Part shown: positions 32,291 to 44,363 of the stretch, piece after piece
Layout: each line of letters starts with the position of its first letter
How positions within the stretch are numbered: the first letter of the stretch is position 1
NCBI GenBank assembly: GCA_029582165.1
Contig: CM055876.1
Coordinates: forward strand, 31,131,317-31,195,316
Source: Portulaca oleracea
Taxonomy: Eukaryota; Streptophyta; Magnoliopsida; Caryophyllales; Portulacaceae
Length of the DNA stretch: 64,000 bases
Direction of reading: 5' to 3'
Program-made: the position numbers and the translations under genes
Notes under the pieces: generated by a model
Told to the model about the DNA's origin: nothing
What the model saw: only the letters and a program-made list of their open reading frames with translations
The model's database searches: none

Positions 32291-34380
32291 AATTTTACTC
32301 GAAAAAGTTTTTCATGGGAAAGAATATTTCACTATGTTTGGTTTACATTTAATATCATGGGAAAGTTTGTTGCAAAGTTTTTACTTTTTACGATGTTTGG
32401 TTAAACTTGTATGTTTGTTGGAAAAATTTATGTCAAATGTCAAAACTTCCCTTATTAATTTAAAAAAATAGGGCTTGTGGGGGTAGTTTTAGGAGTTTAT
32501 CCACAAATATTGTTTCTCTTCCCCTTGTTGAAATAGTTTCCCAACCCCCCCCCCCCCCCAAATACCCCACCATGGGAAACTATTTCCTCTTTGAGATGGG
32601 AAAATATTGGGCCCACCGTAAACATTTACCTTCCTATTTTTCTAACCAAACATGAGAAAATTAGGTTAACTTGGTACACTAAAATACAAATGTTCAATAA
32701 TTTAATTTACTATGATATACTTCTAAAGTTCGACTTACAATTGTCCAAATCCCTACAGTTTATCATACTTAAATCCAATTTACCCTTTTATTGAGTCATA
32801 AAAGATTTTACTCTAATTACTGATTACATTTGAAGAAGGAAAATTGGATTCGAATGATTCCAACTTGAACCGGTAGGACAATGATAAGCCTAACTTTAAA
32901 AATGTATCCTACTGTTCCAAATTTTTAAAAATTTTATTTTTTTGGTACCAAATTGACGGAAATACTTTCACTTAAAGGTTTTTAAAAGTTTCATATTTTT
33001 CTATTTTTTTCATTCATTTCCCTAGTAATACTATGAAAAGTGTAGTTATGAAAACTTTTTTTTTTAGAATCCGAACAATTATTATGATTTTTTAAAAAAT
33101 AAAATGGGAAGGTATAATAGAAATTAGAAAAAAATCGAAAAACTTCGGACAAATTAAAGATTGTAACTTTACTAAAAATTGTGTGGAAAGTATTGTGCTT
33201 AGTTTGGGAGCAAACACAAGTTAAAATTCTCGATATTAGTCCAAAAAATACAATTTTTAGAAATTTGAGACCACAATTATATATTTTTAAAGTTCAAATC
33301 ATTATTCTCAAATCGCCCAAAGTAAGAATTATTAGAAAATATACAGTAGAATCCAACTTTTCTTTGAAGAAAGATTGAGATTGGGCATTCTTTCTCGCAA
33401 AAGAAAAATGTATAAAGAAGACCGGGCATTCTATTACACATCTTTCCAGCAAGTATAATTCAGAAGCTCCTGATCTTTTCATAGATATGTCATATGTGTA
33501 TACAGATCACATGAATCATAATATGTCAAATTATTTTCGTTTTAATTATACATATTTATGAACATTTTTTTCCCTTGATCATCACCAACCTTGTTATTCT
33601 TTGCTGAACATGGAATGTGATGGAAAACTTGATCAATCAATAAAATGTCATGGAAAACTCGATTGATCAATAAGTAATGCGAATCCCCTGACTTACAACC
33701 AAGCATTGTGCTCTCCTGAGCTGTTATACTACTAAAACAACATGGTCTGTTTTGTTTTCTAATCAAACTCTTGACTAAAAATCACACAGTTTCAAGAAAT
33801 TTGAAGAGAGTATGTTTGTCAAAGTTGGTCACTTCATTATGATTTTCTATTAAGTTGATACATATCTTCCTAAGTTAACAGAATAAAGGCATTGATGATC
33901 AGAAAACATTGCAATATATTGATTGTTCAAATTTATGATTTTATCACTTTTTCTGATGACTTGTCAATATGTGACAAACCTAGCTAAGCTGTACATTCTT
34001 TTTATATTTTATATTTTATTTTTCTTAGGAAAAATCGGGAATGAAAGGAAATTACAACAGTAAAATATTTACATCAAAATTATATTTTATGAATATTTTC
34101 CTAGTCTATAACTCTATATCATGAAAAGAATTTAAAAGATATCATCTGATCATATACTATTAAAGAGTTGAGACCTTCCCAAACTCATACACTTCATATC
34201 ATACAGAGTATATATAATAGTGAAGCATGTATCAAATTAACAAAAAGAAGATAATTTTCTTGATTTTTGGTTGACTCCAAATATCAAATTCAAGCCCAAT
34301 AAGATGCATTACATACAGGTTAACGCCACCCCCTGGATTAAATTACAAAATAAAATGTACCAAAAAAAAAGGAAAAAGAA
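32291..34380. other. AT-rich intergenic stretch, no gene seen
   Basis: More GGGAAA/TTTCCC-rich MITE debris occurs at 32286-32660, including a run of about 15 C at 32546. Beyond 32700 nothing recognisable was found on either strand. Confidence 0.5.
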
Positions 34381-34382
34381 GA

Positions 34383-34685
34383 TCAACACAAGGGAAAAGC
34401 TTGGGGCCGTAGGATCATAGGCAAAGTGCGAACATAGGCATCAATCCACCGTCCATTAGCCGCTATATGACGAGCAATAAACTTTTGAAGCAGTCTTAAC
34501 GGGCCCACCATGCAACTCCACCTCAGCATTGGACGTTGGCCAAGGCTGAACCCCCTCCGCCGACTGCCCAGCCGCACAGTCCCCACGCGCCGCCGTCTCA
34601 GCCGCCTCGGCCGCCTGCACCACCCAACCAAGATGGTGGAATCCGGCAGCACTGACACCGTGATTGATCCTTTACTCTTCATCAT
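34383..34685 (-). CDS. short arginine-rich plant protein ending FPLC
   Basis: The 100-residue ORF opens MMKSKGSITVSVLPDS. It has a strongly basic middle (RRPRRLRRRRVGTVRLGSRR), then RGFSLGQRPMLRW, a hydrophobic segment GPLRLLQKFIARHIAANGRW, and ends RPQAFPLC. The LGxRRRGF.LG.RP...W...LR.L...I..NG..I.AY...LP...PQ.FPLC pattern is one I associate with a family of uncharacterised small plant proteins, from memory rather than a search. GC content is well above the flanks, as for a real exon. A TATA-like TATATAAG on the minus strand lies near 34788-34797, about 105 bp upstream. Function unknown. Confidence 0.65.
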   Translation of the reverse strand: MMKSKGSITVSVLPDSTILVGWCRRPRRLRRRRVGTVRLGSRRRGFSLGQRPMLRWSCMVGPLRLLQKFIARHIAANGRWIDAYVRTLPMILRPQAFPLC

Positions 34686-34823
34686 ATGTATATCCTCTCG
34701 ATATATCGATCTCTAACTAATTTCTCTCTCTAGCTAGACTCCAATAATTACGAGTCTATAAATGTTGATTAGTGTTGGGATTTGATTTGCTTATATAGAG
34801 GAATAAAGAAGTGATAGTATATA

Positions 34824-35231
34824 CTTGATCCGTTTCATATTAATTGTTGTCTTTAAAAATTGTGCAGTTAGATTTCAAAAATTTTAACAATAAAATTTTC
34901 AATATATACTCCCTCTGTTCTATATTAATTGTCCTGACGTGTCATTAATTTCTACACATATACAATGTTCTAATATACGAAAGTATCATCATTATATTCA
35001 TAACGAAAAGTACTATCATAAAAATATAATTTTGTAATTTTTTGATAAAATATACTATAAGACATTCTTAGTCAAAAATAACATTTTGGACAATTAATAT
35101 GGAACGGAGAGAGTATGATAAAAGTATAATATTGTAATTGTTAATAACATATTAGGTAAGAAATTATTAATCAACGAGTGATATTGATGATCGTGAAAGT
35201 TAAAACGATGACAATTAATATGGAACGGAGT
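34824..35231. mobile_element. outer Stowaway MITE split by a second Stowaway
   Basis: CTTGATCCGTTTCATATTAA at the left is the inverse of AATTAATATGGAACGGAGTT at the right. The copy at 34909-35113 lies inside, so a Stowaway inserted into a Stowaway. Confidence 0.6.
34909..35113. mobile_element. inner Stowaway MITE, TSD TA
   Basis: The termini are CTCCCTCTGTTCTATATTAA and AATATGGAACGGAGAGAG, flanked by TA. Length 205 bp. Confidence 0.85.
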
Positions 35232-35709
35232 TACGGAAGGAATAGCTTTAAGTAGGGGAAAGGGAGGATTATCAATCATGGCTAATGGGTCATTATGACA
35301 ATGATGTTTACTTAAGTAGCCATCTAGTGTTGGGGATTAAATTAATTACATAGGGGGTATGCTAGAGGAGAATAATGTTTTTGCTTTATGATTTTCAGGT
35401 GATTTTTTTAGGGTGGAAGGGTGGGGATCATGATGATAAGAGTACATAACAGACTTTTTTTCTGGCTTTGGTACTGATGAAAATGTTAATTAAGTAAAAT
35501 GGCTACTAATCACACTTTAATCAATTGTTAATCAGGTCACTGTAAAGCTTAGTCGAAGTGCCATGCGTGAAGGAACCTATAACAATTGTTAACTGTATTC
35601 TAAATTTTTTCTTTTTTTTTTTTTTTTTGGTGAGGGGCAGCAATGAAGGCAAAGTTACTCAGAAGCTAGTTTCAGAAAAAAAAAAAAAGGGAACAAAGAA
35701 AGGTATTTA

Positions 35710-36000
35710 GACTCGTTTTTTTATGCGGTAGATTACGATGCAGTACCACACCGTATCGTAACTCTTTAATTTCTATCACTCTTCACCATAGCACACCACA
35801 ATTGTTATCAATATATCTCTTCACTTTTCTCTCTCCTCACTTTTCTCCTCTACTTTTCATATTCTCTTTCCTCACCTACCCCACTTACCATAATTCTCAC
35901 CACAATTCACTACAACTCACCACAATTCACCACACTTTTTCAAATTCCACCGCACCACATCATTACCATGCCGCAACGAACCGTATAAAAGAACGGGGCC
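35710..36000. mobile_element. Harbinger/Tourist-like MITE, GGCC..TTCTTTTAT(A/G)CGGT family
   Basis: The right end ACCGTATAAAAGAACGGGGCC and the left end GACTCGTTTTTTTATGCGGT are inverted copies. TTA flanks both sides (35707-35709 and 36001-36003). The interior is rich in ACCAC/GTGGT words. One of at least seven related copies in this window. Confidence 0.75.
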
Positions 36001-36574
36001 TTAGAGCATATGCAATCGCATTCCTATTTTTTGGAATGCAAGTGGGTCGGGGCTCATCTCTTCCACATCATCATTATGCATACATTTTAAAACTCCATTT
36101 CATTTAATCTAGCTACAATAATAAAAACTCATTCATACTTTTTTACTTTAAAATATCTAATTATGGAACTTACTCTATTTAAATTATGTATTTTCTTTTT
36201 TATGACCTAAAATAGCAGTTCCTCATAGATTAAAAAGAAAAAAAAGAAAAGAAAGGGGAAGGTGAGAACGCTGCAATAATCCAAGAATGGGTGCCTCTTA
36301 TTTTCATTCCTTGGTGTATTAAAACTCTACACTATACACATGTTCCAATGCCCAAAAAGAATACGTTGACTTGCTCTTTTTTTTCGATTATTGAGAGCCA
36401 AAAGGCTTACAAGTTCAAAGACAACAGCGGACAGCAAAAAACAGCTAACAATCGCCTTCAAAAGAAAATGATACAACCAAACAGCGAAATAAAATAAACA
36501 CAGCAAGAACTTTCGCGACCACCACAACCAAAAGAAATCTTCACTTTTTAAAACACGATGCAAGATCAATAATT

Positions 36575-37035
36575 TCAGCTTGGTGGGTCATCAAGGAATC
36601 GAACGCCAATATCCGGGCTAATAATGTCAGCCCTTCGGTCAATTTCAGCATCAATATCATCAAGATTATCCTCTTCCAACATGTTCGCACGCCTAGTCCT
36701 CCTATCCTTTTTACCATCCTTTTGGCCACGAACAATTCTACAGGTTGCATCTCTGACAAGCTGCCACTTAGATTTCATCAAAATGTTTTGTTTTCTCTTA
36801 CTCCTGACTTTGCCCTTTGAAGCCTCAAGGATGGAATCCTTAAGATCAGCAAATAACTCATGCCCAGTTGCACCATCAAAGGAGTCCATCGGGTTGCTAA
36901 GAGTACGGTCACTGTTAGAGTCAGCCCTTAGATTCCTAGCCGCCACACGATTGGTTTTGGAGCCACTCAAAAGAGCATTCTTGTAAGACAACCTGGCTGC
37001 ATGTTTGTTGCTATCCAAAACAACATTAATAGGAT
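36575..37035 (-). pseudogene. unidentified coding fragment without a start codon
   Basis: An open stretch of about 153 codons on the minus strand reads INVVLDSNKHAARLSYKNAL, then a basic KGKVRSKRKQNILMKSKW, and ends DIGVRFLDDPPS. No ATG opens it; it is preceded by a stop and by TTCTAAG, a possible splice acceptor. The 3' side reaches an A-run on the minus strand near 36376-36385. It could be the last exon of a decayed gene or a LINE ORF1 remnant (the LDSNKHAA piece is reminiscent). Not recognised. Confidence 0.35.
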
Positions 37036-37234
37036 CTTAGAAGCTAGCAATAGTTCTCGGACTACTGAACATGTTTCAAAAGTTAAATTGACATCGAAAG
37101 TTTTTTTTATTAACTCATTGCCATTTAACCTATTAAAAAGTCAAATATATCATTTTGACTTACTAATATAAGTTACACTCGATTAACACCGTCAAAAATA
37201 AAAAAAATAATGAAACACTTAATTAATTAAAAAG

Positions 37235-37615
37235 GATGATGATAGGACTCTTGGTGCAAGACAATTTTAAGTGTCTTAATCTTTTCCAAATTAGTATTAA
37301 TGATTTTTTTACACCAACTTTTTAATAGTAAGTATATATTAATTATCAATTATAAGGAGTTTTAACTACGTTTGCTGCGTCAATAAGCATAAATTATACC
37401 TTAATTGAATAAAATATGTACATTAAGCTTATTTTAGTCATTTTTTAAAAATATAAAAAATAATTCATAAAAATATAACTTTATGCAATTTATATGTAAT
37501 ATTATGGTTATAGATCAGAATTCAATCATATCATTTTATTTCAATTTAACATATAATAATTATATAGTTTAATTGATAAGACAAGGCATTTAAAAGTGTC
37601 TTGCCTCAAGACTCA
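37235..37615. repeat. weak inverted-repeat element
   Basis: ACTCTTGGTGCAAGACAATT near 37239 is mirrored by GTGTCTTGCCTCAAGACTCA near 37597. The interior is AT-rich. It may be an old foldback MITE. Confidence 0.35.
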
Positions 37616-38138
37616 TGCCATTTCGTTACTAATATTGTGATATTATTAAATTTAAAATGTTAGACATATAAATGTACTTTAATTAATTTAGATGCACGTA
37701 AATGGGGAAATTCTTATATCCAAATTAATTCTAATTAACCTTTTTTGTCTTTTCCCTTATTTCTAATCCCATTTTTTCCACAAATTATATCATATATCTT
37801 GGATGATCTATTTATGTCCACTTTATTCATTAACGTAGGTTAATTTTTATTTTGATGAATTTGTGTAGAAAAATTGATAAATATAAAAAGTCTTGATGAA
37901 TCTTGTAATAATATTAATAAATTTATGAATAATTTTATGGTAATTATTGATGATTTTTTTCGTAAAATTTAATAATTTGGAAGATTAGCTTGTGTAGGTA
38001 ATTCAAGATGTATGCTATAGCAATTATCTTTTTCCCTTTTGTATAGATATATCAAGGTGTATATATCTAGGAGCAACTCATATAAATATTTATCTAAGAT
38101 TAACTCACGTAAATATTTATATTAGTTATATAATTTAT

Positions 38139-38443
38139 GGGAGGGTTTGGCTACTCAGTTTTTTGGGTAGCTTTTAGCTTTTTGGATAGCTTTTAGCTTT
38201 TTTATCAAAGTTAAAAAGCTACTTGAAGTGTTTGGTAAGTAGTTTTTAATATTAGTTTTTTGGACCCAAAACACTAGTTTTTAAGATAACTTTTCACAAA
38301 AAGTTACTTTACCAAACACTTTTCTTGCAATCAGTTAACCCAAACAGCTAAAGTCAAACAGCTAATCCAAAATGCTACAAGTTAACAGCTACAAGTTAAC
38401 AGCTAACAGCTAACAACTACCAGCTAGTTGCCAAACAGGGCCC
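38139..38443. mobile_element. MITE with GGGCCCTGTTTGGC-type ends
   Basis: The left end GGGAGGGTTTGGCTACTCAG and the right end CTAGTTGCCAAACAGGGCCC are inverted copies, with AGCT-rich words (AACAGCTAACAGCTAAC) inside. A relative at about 52960-53765 has been interrupted twice by later insertions. Target duplications are unclear. Confidence 0.6.
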
Positions 38444-38680
38444 ATATCCATGATTCCATTATTTATTTTTGTACCATCCCTCTTTTCTGAAATGGTTTCA
38501 CGAATGCATGAAAAATTCTAGTATATCACGATTAATCGATGTGAACTTGGAAAAAAAAAAACTAAAAACACAAAAAGAAACTATATAAGCCCAAACAAAA
38601 ATTACTATGCAGCGAAAGTAATGCTATATTATATATAGCTAAAATAATCCCATCAACCACCATGCATGTAGATTATGATG

Positions 38681-40160
38681 GAACTAATAATATATACATC
38701 CCCCAAACTTTTGTAAAATGAGGTTTTTATCCCCCATGTTTGAAAAATTATAATTACCCACCCTAACCTTTATTGTTTATATAAATATATACTTTTTCCG
38801 TTTTATCAATAACCTGGACATATTTACCCCTATAATCTTATCTGATTTGACAAAAATACCCTAAAAATTGAAAATGAAAAGACAAAACTACCATCGTCTT
38901 AACTAAATTGAATACATATGTTTATTTGGGGGGGCCCTTGCTATTCTCTTCTTCCCCTGCTACTGAGGCAGAAAGAAGTAAAAGAACGACAATCCCAGCC
39001 ACCATGAGGAACACTAACGACGGCAACTAGGGTTTGAATCATCGTGAGACTGTGGGTTGTTGGAGTCGGACGACGGCTATGTTGTAGAAGATACCTGTGT
39101 CTCGACTGCCACTTTCATTGGAGAATGTCTCGGTTTTAGTTGCAGTTGCAGCTCCTGTAGCTTTACTACGCCTACTTTGCCTGATCAAGCTTTCATAGTG
39201 CTTGGGTGAATCATTGTCTTTTGTGTTTGATCCTACTGCAAGAGGAGCACAAATTGGCTTCTGAACTGTCTGATCCGAATATGATCTCTTAAGCCTTTCC
39301 CTATCCTGGGAATTGATAAAATTTTATAAACTGATCTGAATTTGCACAAATACAGGAAAAAAAGAAAATCAATGCTCTTTAATCTTTAGCTTTACTATGA
39401 CTTGGACATCAAAAAAATGAAATAAATGGCATCAAGACAAACTCTTTAACTTAAAACCCCTTTCATTTATCTGGGATTATGAACAAAGCAACACACAAAT
39501 GCAGAATAAAGAACCAATCAGGGAGAGGGGGTTTCATTTAATCTAGCAAGTAAAAAAAAACAACAAACAGGGGGGAGGGGTGGGGTGGGGTTGGGTTGGG
39601 GTTGAATTTCTTTTCTTTGTAAGGATAGTTTAGGATGGAGAACCTAGGGAAGGTCTGAAGCACTCCTAAGATGAGTTTGTTTTCTTTTGTTTTTGTTATT
39701 TTTCTTTCCCCATCTCTTATTTAAATGAAGTCATTTGTAATTAGTGTATACAAAACAGTGAAACACATTCTGGATTCAATTCAAAGCATGCAAAACTGGA
39801 GAAGTGATTAAAATTGAGGCTGCATAATTGTGATGGAGTTCCGGAAAAGATTGTCAGCTCCTATGTGCCCTAGTTTCAATTAATCGGGCAGAGCAAATGG
39901 GATGGGGTGGGGTGGGGGTGGGTTGGGTATAATATTAAAATTGGGAAAGGGAAATTTATTTTTGAAGGATAAAATAGAACTTTCATCTTTTATATTGATT
40001 AAATAAATTTGAAAAAGTAGATAAAATTGATATCAATAATGGTTGAGTATTATATTTATTACATTTACTATTTGTTAGGTTGGGTAATTATAATTTTTCA
40101 AACATGGAGGATAAAAACCTCATTTTACAAAAGTTTGGGGGAGATATATATTATTAGTTC
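38681..40160 (-). mobile_element. Mutator-like non-autonomous element, probable Pack-MULE, 10-bp TSD
   Basis: The 1480-bp element has terminal inverted repeats of about 85 bp beginning GAACTAATAATATATACATC and ending with its exact inverse opening (TATATTATTAGTTC). It is flanked by GATTATGATG at 38671-38680 and 40161-40170. There is no transposase. The interior is GC-richer than the TIRs and holds an exon-like open segment with splice signals on the minus strand (39095-39305), the hallmark of captured host gene pieces. Confidence 0.8.
39095..39305 (-). pseudogene. captured exon inside the Pack-MULE candidate
   Basis: On the minus strand TTTTATCAATTCCCAG precedes a segment open for about 89 codons. 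It reads DRERLKRSYSDQTVQKPICA, then GSNTKDNDSPKHYESLIRQS and RRSKATGAATATKTETFSNE, and ends at ACAG/GTATCT, a good donor. Acceptor, open frame and donor together look like a host exon. The source gene was not recognised. The serine/threonine- and lysine-rich composition suggests a disordered region. Confidence 0.5.
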
Positions 40161-40810
40161 GATTATGATGACTTTTTTCCGTCACATAATAACTGTATGT
40201 AATCATGTATGGTTGGTAAAATGGTCCACCTACCAAACTCAAAATACCAACTCAAAAGGGAAAAAAAAGAAACAAAAACCTATCAAATTATTGGAAATCC
40301 TTATTACAAATATTTTACCCTCTTTTCATACAACGAGTTTATATATGTATATGTTTAAAAAAAATTGGCAATTGTAATTGTATTTGTCATTTGGATAAAA
40401 CGAAAATCTGATAGGAACATCGAAGTATGTTCACAAATTTGGCAGCCTTTAAGTTGAGTGGATATATTAATCAAAACTCAAAAGTCAAGATTTTTGTAAT
40501 ACAAAACCTAGAAATTACTGTGAAACCCGTGATTTATGAGTGCTTACCAAATTAGAGGAGGACATAACAAAGGTGATAAAGGGAAGATAAAGCAAAACAA
40601 TACATAAAATAAAGCAAATATTGAAGAATAATCTTCACTAATTACAAATATTTTACTCTTCTTGTCGTAAAAAACAAAATTTGTTTGACATTTTCGATAA
40701 TATAAATCCTTATTGCTTCCTTCCTGATCCTGTCCACCTGTCAAATGTCCACTCCTCCTCATTGAACTTTCAATTATAAATCCATTAATTAATCTAATCC
40801 AAGTCCTAAT

Positions 40811-40986
40811 TATTGAGGAGATCCAAAGGGGCCCCACTTCAACCAAGGCCTATGATACACAAGTTAAGTGAGGTTCTATTTTAAAACCAATTGGTGTTAA
40901 GAGGAGTAGCCCACTTGACTTATATACCATATGCATTCTCTTTACTTTTTCAATGTGAGACATTTACTCATGGGTGAATCCCAACA
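40811..40986 (-). mobile_element. solo LTR of the 6248-6948 TRIM family, TSD CTAAT
   Basis: The sequence aligns throughout with the LTR at 6765-6948 (for example AACCAATTGGTGTTAAGAGG and the end ATGGGTGAATCCCAACA). CTAAT occurs at 40806-40810 and 40987-40991. The 5' TG is mutated to TA. It arose by LTR-LTR recombination of a full element. Confidence 0.9.
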
Positions 40987-40991
40987 CTAAT

Positions 40992-42395
40992 TAAACATTG
41001 GCTTATCCTTAGGGTGAAAACGGATATTTTGCATATGCCACCTTTAGATTTATCATATTTATAAATCCAATTTTAACGTTTTAAAGTTAATATTTACTTA
41101 CCCTAAACTTTTGAACCAATTTTATTTAGTTACTTTCTGGTGAAGTTAACCACTTTTTCAGTGAATATGTGATTTTTGATGAAATTTATTTGCAGAAATG
41201 ATAATAATTTTAGCAAATAATTAATCTCCTCACATATCACATATTGACCGGAAAAATTATTAAATTTATTGAAAAAGTAGCTAAATGAAATTGGTTAATT
41301 CAAAAACGTCATAGTTAAATTCATAAACGTCATAAGGTACTTGAAGGGCATATATGCAAATCTTCCAAATTGAACTCCCTCATGCCATATAAAACTCTAA
41401 TGGTATGTTTAGTTATAGGTATTTTATGAAAAAATTGTCAATTTTTTTAAGTTGATTAAATTTTTTAATATTTGGTTGTAAAATAAAGATGAGAAAGCCG
41501 TTAAATGGGGTTCAAATATTTTCTTATAATATTTGGGAAACACTTTTTTATTAGGGGTTGGAAAAGGGATATGATTTATATATAGTTTAAGTTTCCAGAA
41601 TATCCCTAAAAGGGTTATTGAACTATAAAATCTATAATATATTGTATTATGATGGTATTAGACAATGATATACTGTTTTTTTTTTTTGGAACACTAATAC
41701 ACTGTAATATGGGGATGGGTGCCGCATGTTCACTGAGTACGAATTTCGATGACAATGACAATGACAATTACTCGTCAAAGATCCTCCATGTCAACTGAAA
41801 GAAAATCATTTAATAAGTTACTTAAAACTTTAACTAAATTTATGTTGAGTAATCCTAAAATTTATGTATATAATTTAAATCTTAACTTTTGAATCTCAAG
41901 TTCATCAAGGGCCCAATGCCATAAAAAAGGTGGAGTACTACAATAAATATCATAATCAGCTTCTAATAAGTATCACAGGCCACGGGCCTTATTGGCCCTT
42001 ATATTAGGCAGGTCCAGCGTGCTGATGGATATCAAAAGGTCTAACATACACCTTCAAAATGCTTTTTTTTTTTCTTGAAATTAAATTATCAAAATCTATT
42101 CAAATTTACTCAACAACAGCAACAAAAACTTCCAGGGTAGATGCATTTAAATGCAATTTGGGAGATTCAGATGTAACCAACTTTCTTTCATGGACTTTAT
42201 TTCATGGAGAGACTAATTCTTACAAACTCAAAAAAATTACAAAGAGACAACTTGAAAACTAGTTTGGACACTACTAAAAGACCCAAAAGAAAACTTTTTT
42301 AAAACCACTTAAAAGAACAAATAAACACGGCACCCTCGAAAATATAGATGCATACCTGTACGATTTGTATCGATGAAGGGAGACTAAAAGTACCA
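40992..42395. other. no gene seen
   Basis: AT-rich. A TGGTATGTTTAGTTATAGG segment at 41401 resembles the left end of the MITE family at 30774, and AATATACTG/ACACTGTA words at 41640-41710 resemble parts of 31196-31695. No coding signal. Confidence 0.45.
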
Positions 42396-42399
42396 GAAC

Positions 42400-42937
42400 A
42401 ACACAAAAAAAAAAAAAAAAAAAAAAAACTTACATACCAATGCTAAACTCATACCCTGCCTATAAACCTTACGCTACCTCCTTAGTCCTAATTCTCCAGA
42501 CTCCTCTATCTAATGATATGTCCTCCATTAACCCGAGGTGTTTAAGATCAGCTCTAATCACCTCTCTCATAGACTTTTTAAATTTGGTCTTCCATGACTC
42601 CAACACCCAAGGGGTATCCTACTCTGTTCACACCTCCTGACAGGTGTACTCGCTCCTCCTAAGTCCTAAGGACATGTCTGAACCGGCTGAATCTAGTATC
42701 TCTTAACTTATCCTCTATTGATGCTATTCCAAGATTTTTGTGACAGACGAAATTTCTAATTCTATAAAATCTGGTATAACCACAAATCCACCGTACTATC
42801 CTCATCTCCGCAATGCTCAACCTCTTGTAATGTATCTTCCTTATCACCCAACACCCTAGGTCATACAACGTAACCGATCTAATCACACCTCGGTATACCT
42901 TGCCCTTTAACTTTAGCGGGATTCTTCTTTCAAACAA
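42400..42937 (-). pseudogene. 5'-truncated RTE-type non-LTR retrotransposon, RT C-terminus
   Basis: On the minus strand LKLKGKVYRGVIRSVTLYDL, CWVIRKIHYKRLSIAEMRIV, RWICGYTR and GIASIEDKLRDTRFSRFRHV form the conserved C-terminal tail of RTE/BovB-clade reverse transcriptases (thumb and end segment). The reading continues with breaks to W.TKFKKSMREVIRADLKHL. The 3' side runs into a 26-base A tract on the plus strand near 42402-42427. The rest of the RT and the endonuclease are absent. Confidence 0.8.
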
Positions 42938-42949
42938 AACTCAAAACAT

Positions 42950-43470
42950 AATTTGTGTTATGATTTGATTTTTTTTTTTTGGTTAATGAAAGAGATCTCC
43001 AAACATAGTTTGTGTTTAGCATTTTGCGGCGTGAATCATTTTCTAAGTACCCTGCGATAGAAAAGGATATATAAGATCTGCAAATTTGGAATATGAAGCA
43101 TCTATCTTCAATGATGAATTTAAATTTGATTCACTGCTAATATGATATGAGATGAGAACGGAATGATATTATGCAGGTTATTCAAATGGTGAGAATGAGA
43201 CTTGACTCACAAGGTTGACGGTAAAATTTTCATGAGACAAGTTTGATGGTGAATTTATAACACAAATATTCTAATTATATTTTTTTCTCTCTCCTTCTCC
43301 ACTTCATTTTTTATTAATATAACCAAATAATTATATTACTAAGCAGGATCTATTTAATTTCTTTTAATTAATATGAGTTAAATTTATATTCTCCATTGAA
43401 AAGTTAGCTAAATAAAAGACCAATTTTGACTCTCTTAATAAAAGACTAACAATCCACAGATTTCACCTCA
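42950..43470. other. no gene seen
   Basis: AT-rich sequence without recognisable features. Confidence 0.5.
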
Positions 43471-43478
43471 TCTATTAA

Positions 43479-43686
43479 GGCATAGTTCTTTTATGCGGTA
43501 CCGCAACTTACCGTACGCAATCTACCGCAACTTACCGCAATCTACCGCAACTCACCGCAATCTACTATTTACCTTGGTATTAATATCAGCACCCATTTAT
43601 TATTTTCCACCGCAACTTACCGCAACTCACCGCACCACAACTTACCGCACCGACACCACAATTTCACCGTATAAAAGAACGATGCC
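43479..43686. mobile_element. Harbinger/Tourist-like MITE, TSD TAA
   Basis: The left end GGCATAGTTCTTTTATGCGG and the right end CCGTATAAAAGAACGATGCC are inverted copies flanked by TAA on both sides. The interior is an array of TACCGCAACT/ATCTACCGCA words. Length 208 bp. Confidence 0.85.
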
Positions 43687-44363
43687 TAAGCTAAACTAAA
43701 AATTTACTTTGTGTGCTAGAAGCATTGAGAGCGTATATTCCCTAATTTTCATTTATTAGTATCCCTTTTGTCAATATAAAAATTAAAAATTATTCGCTAC
43801 CTACTAATTGAATATTTCATGAAAAAGAAATAGAGGGGACTTATTAATGAGACATTTTAATGTCCTTTTGTCCAATTTTTTTTTTAAAAAAAAAGAAAAA
43901 TTAATCTATTTCCTTTGGTTTATACTCCTACGTGTAGTATTTTTTTCATAATAGTTTTAAAATTATTGCAGATTTAGCTATAGGAATTAGAGAGTGTTTT
44001 CTTGGTCTTTCAAATGCTTTTTGTTTTTTTTTCCCTTTCAAATACTTTTCCAAAAAGGTTTCTTTCAGAGTCTAAATTAGTTTTCAAAGTAATTTTTGAA
44101 AAGTTTTATATAGGTTCGATCGCAGGAATCAACTTTCACATAATGTCAATTTATGAAGGGAAGAACTGTCTACATCTAAATCCTCCCGACATTATTGAAA
44201 CATGATTATCTTGAAAATTTGTTGTTATTTTTGTTATAATTCTTTAACATATATAATAATATGTTATTAACACTGCTGATATTAAATTCTTAACAACAAA
44301 TACAACACAACTCGGATGCTATAGTCTTTATAAAACATTCAGTATGTTAAGTTTATTGGTTAA

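Noticed and set aside
32546..32562. A run of about 15 C as a quadruplex or regulatory site
   Set aside because: It lies in MITE debris and an isolated homopolymer is as likely slippage or sequencing noise.
35802..36107. A 101-codon plus-strand ORF with Ser/Phe/His-rich sequence
   Set aside because: It runs across a Harbinger-like MITE and its flank; similar peptides appear at every copy of the MITE.
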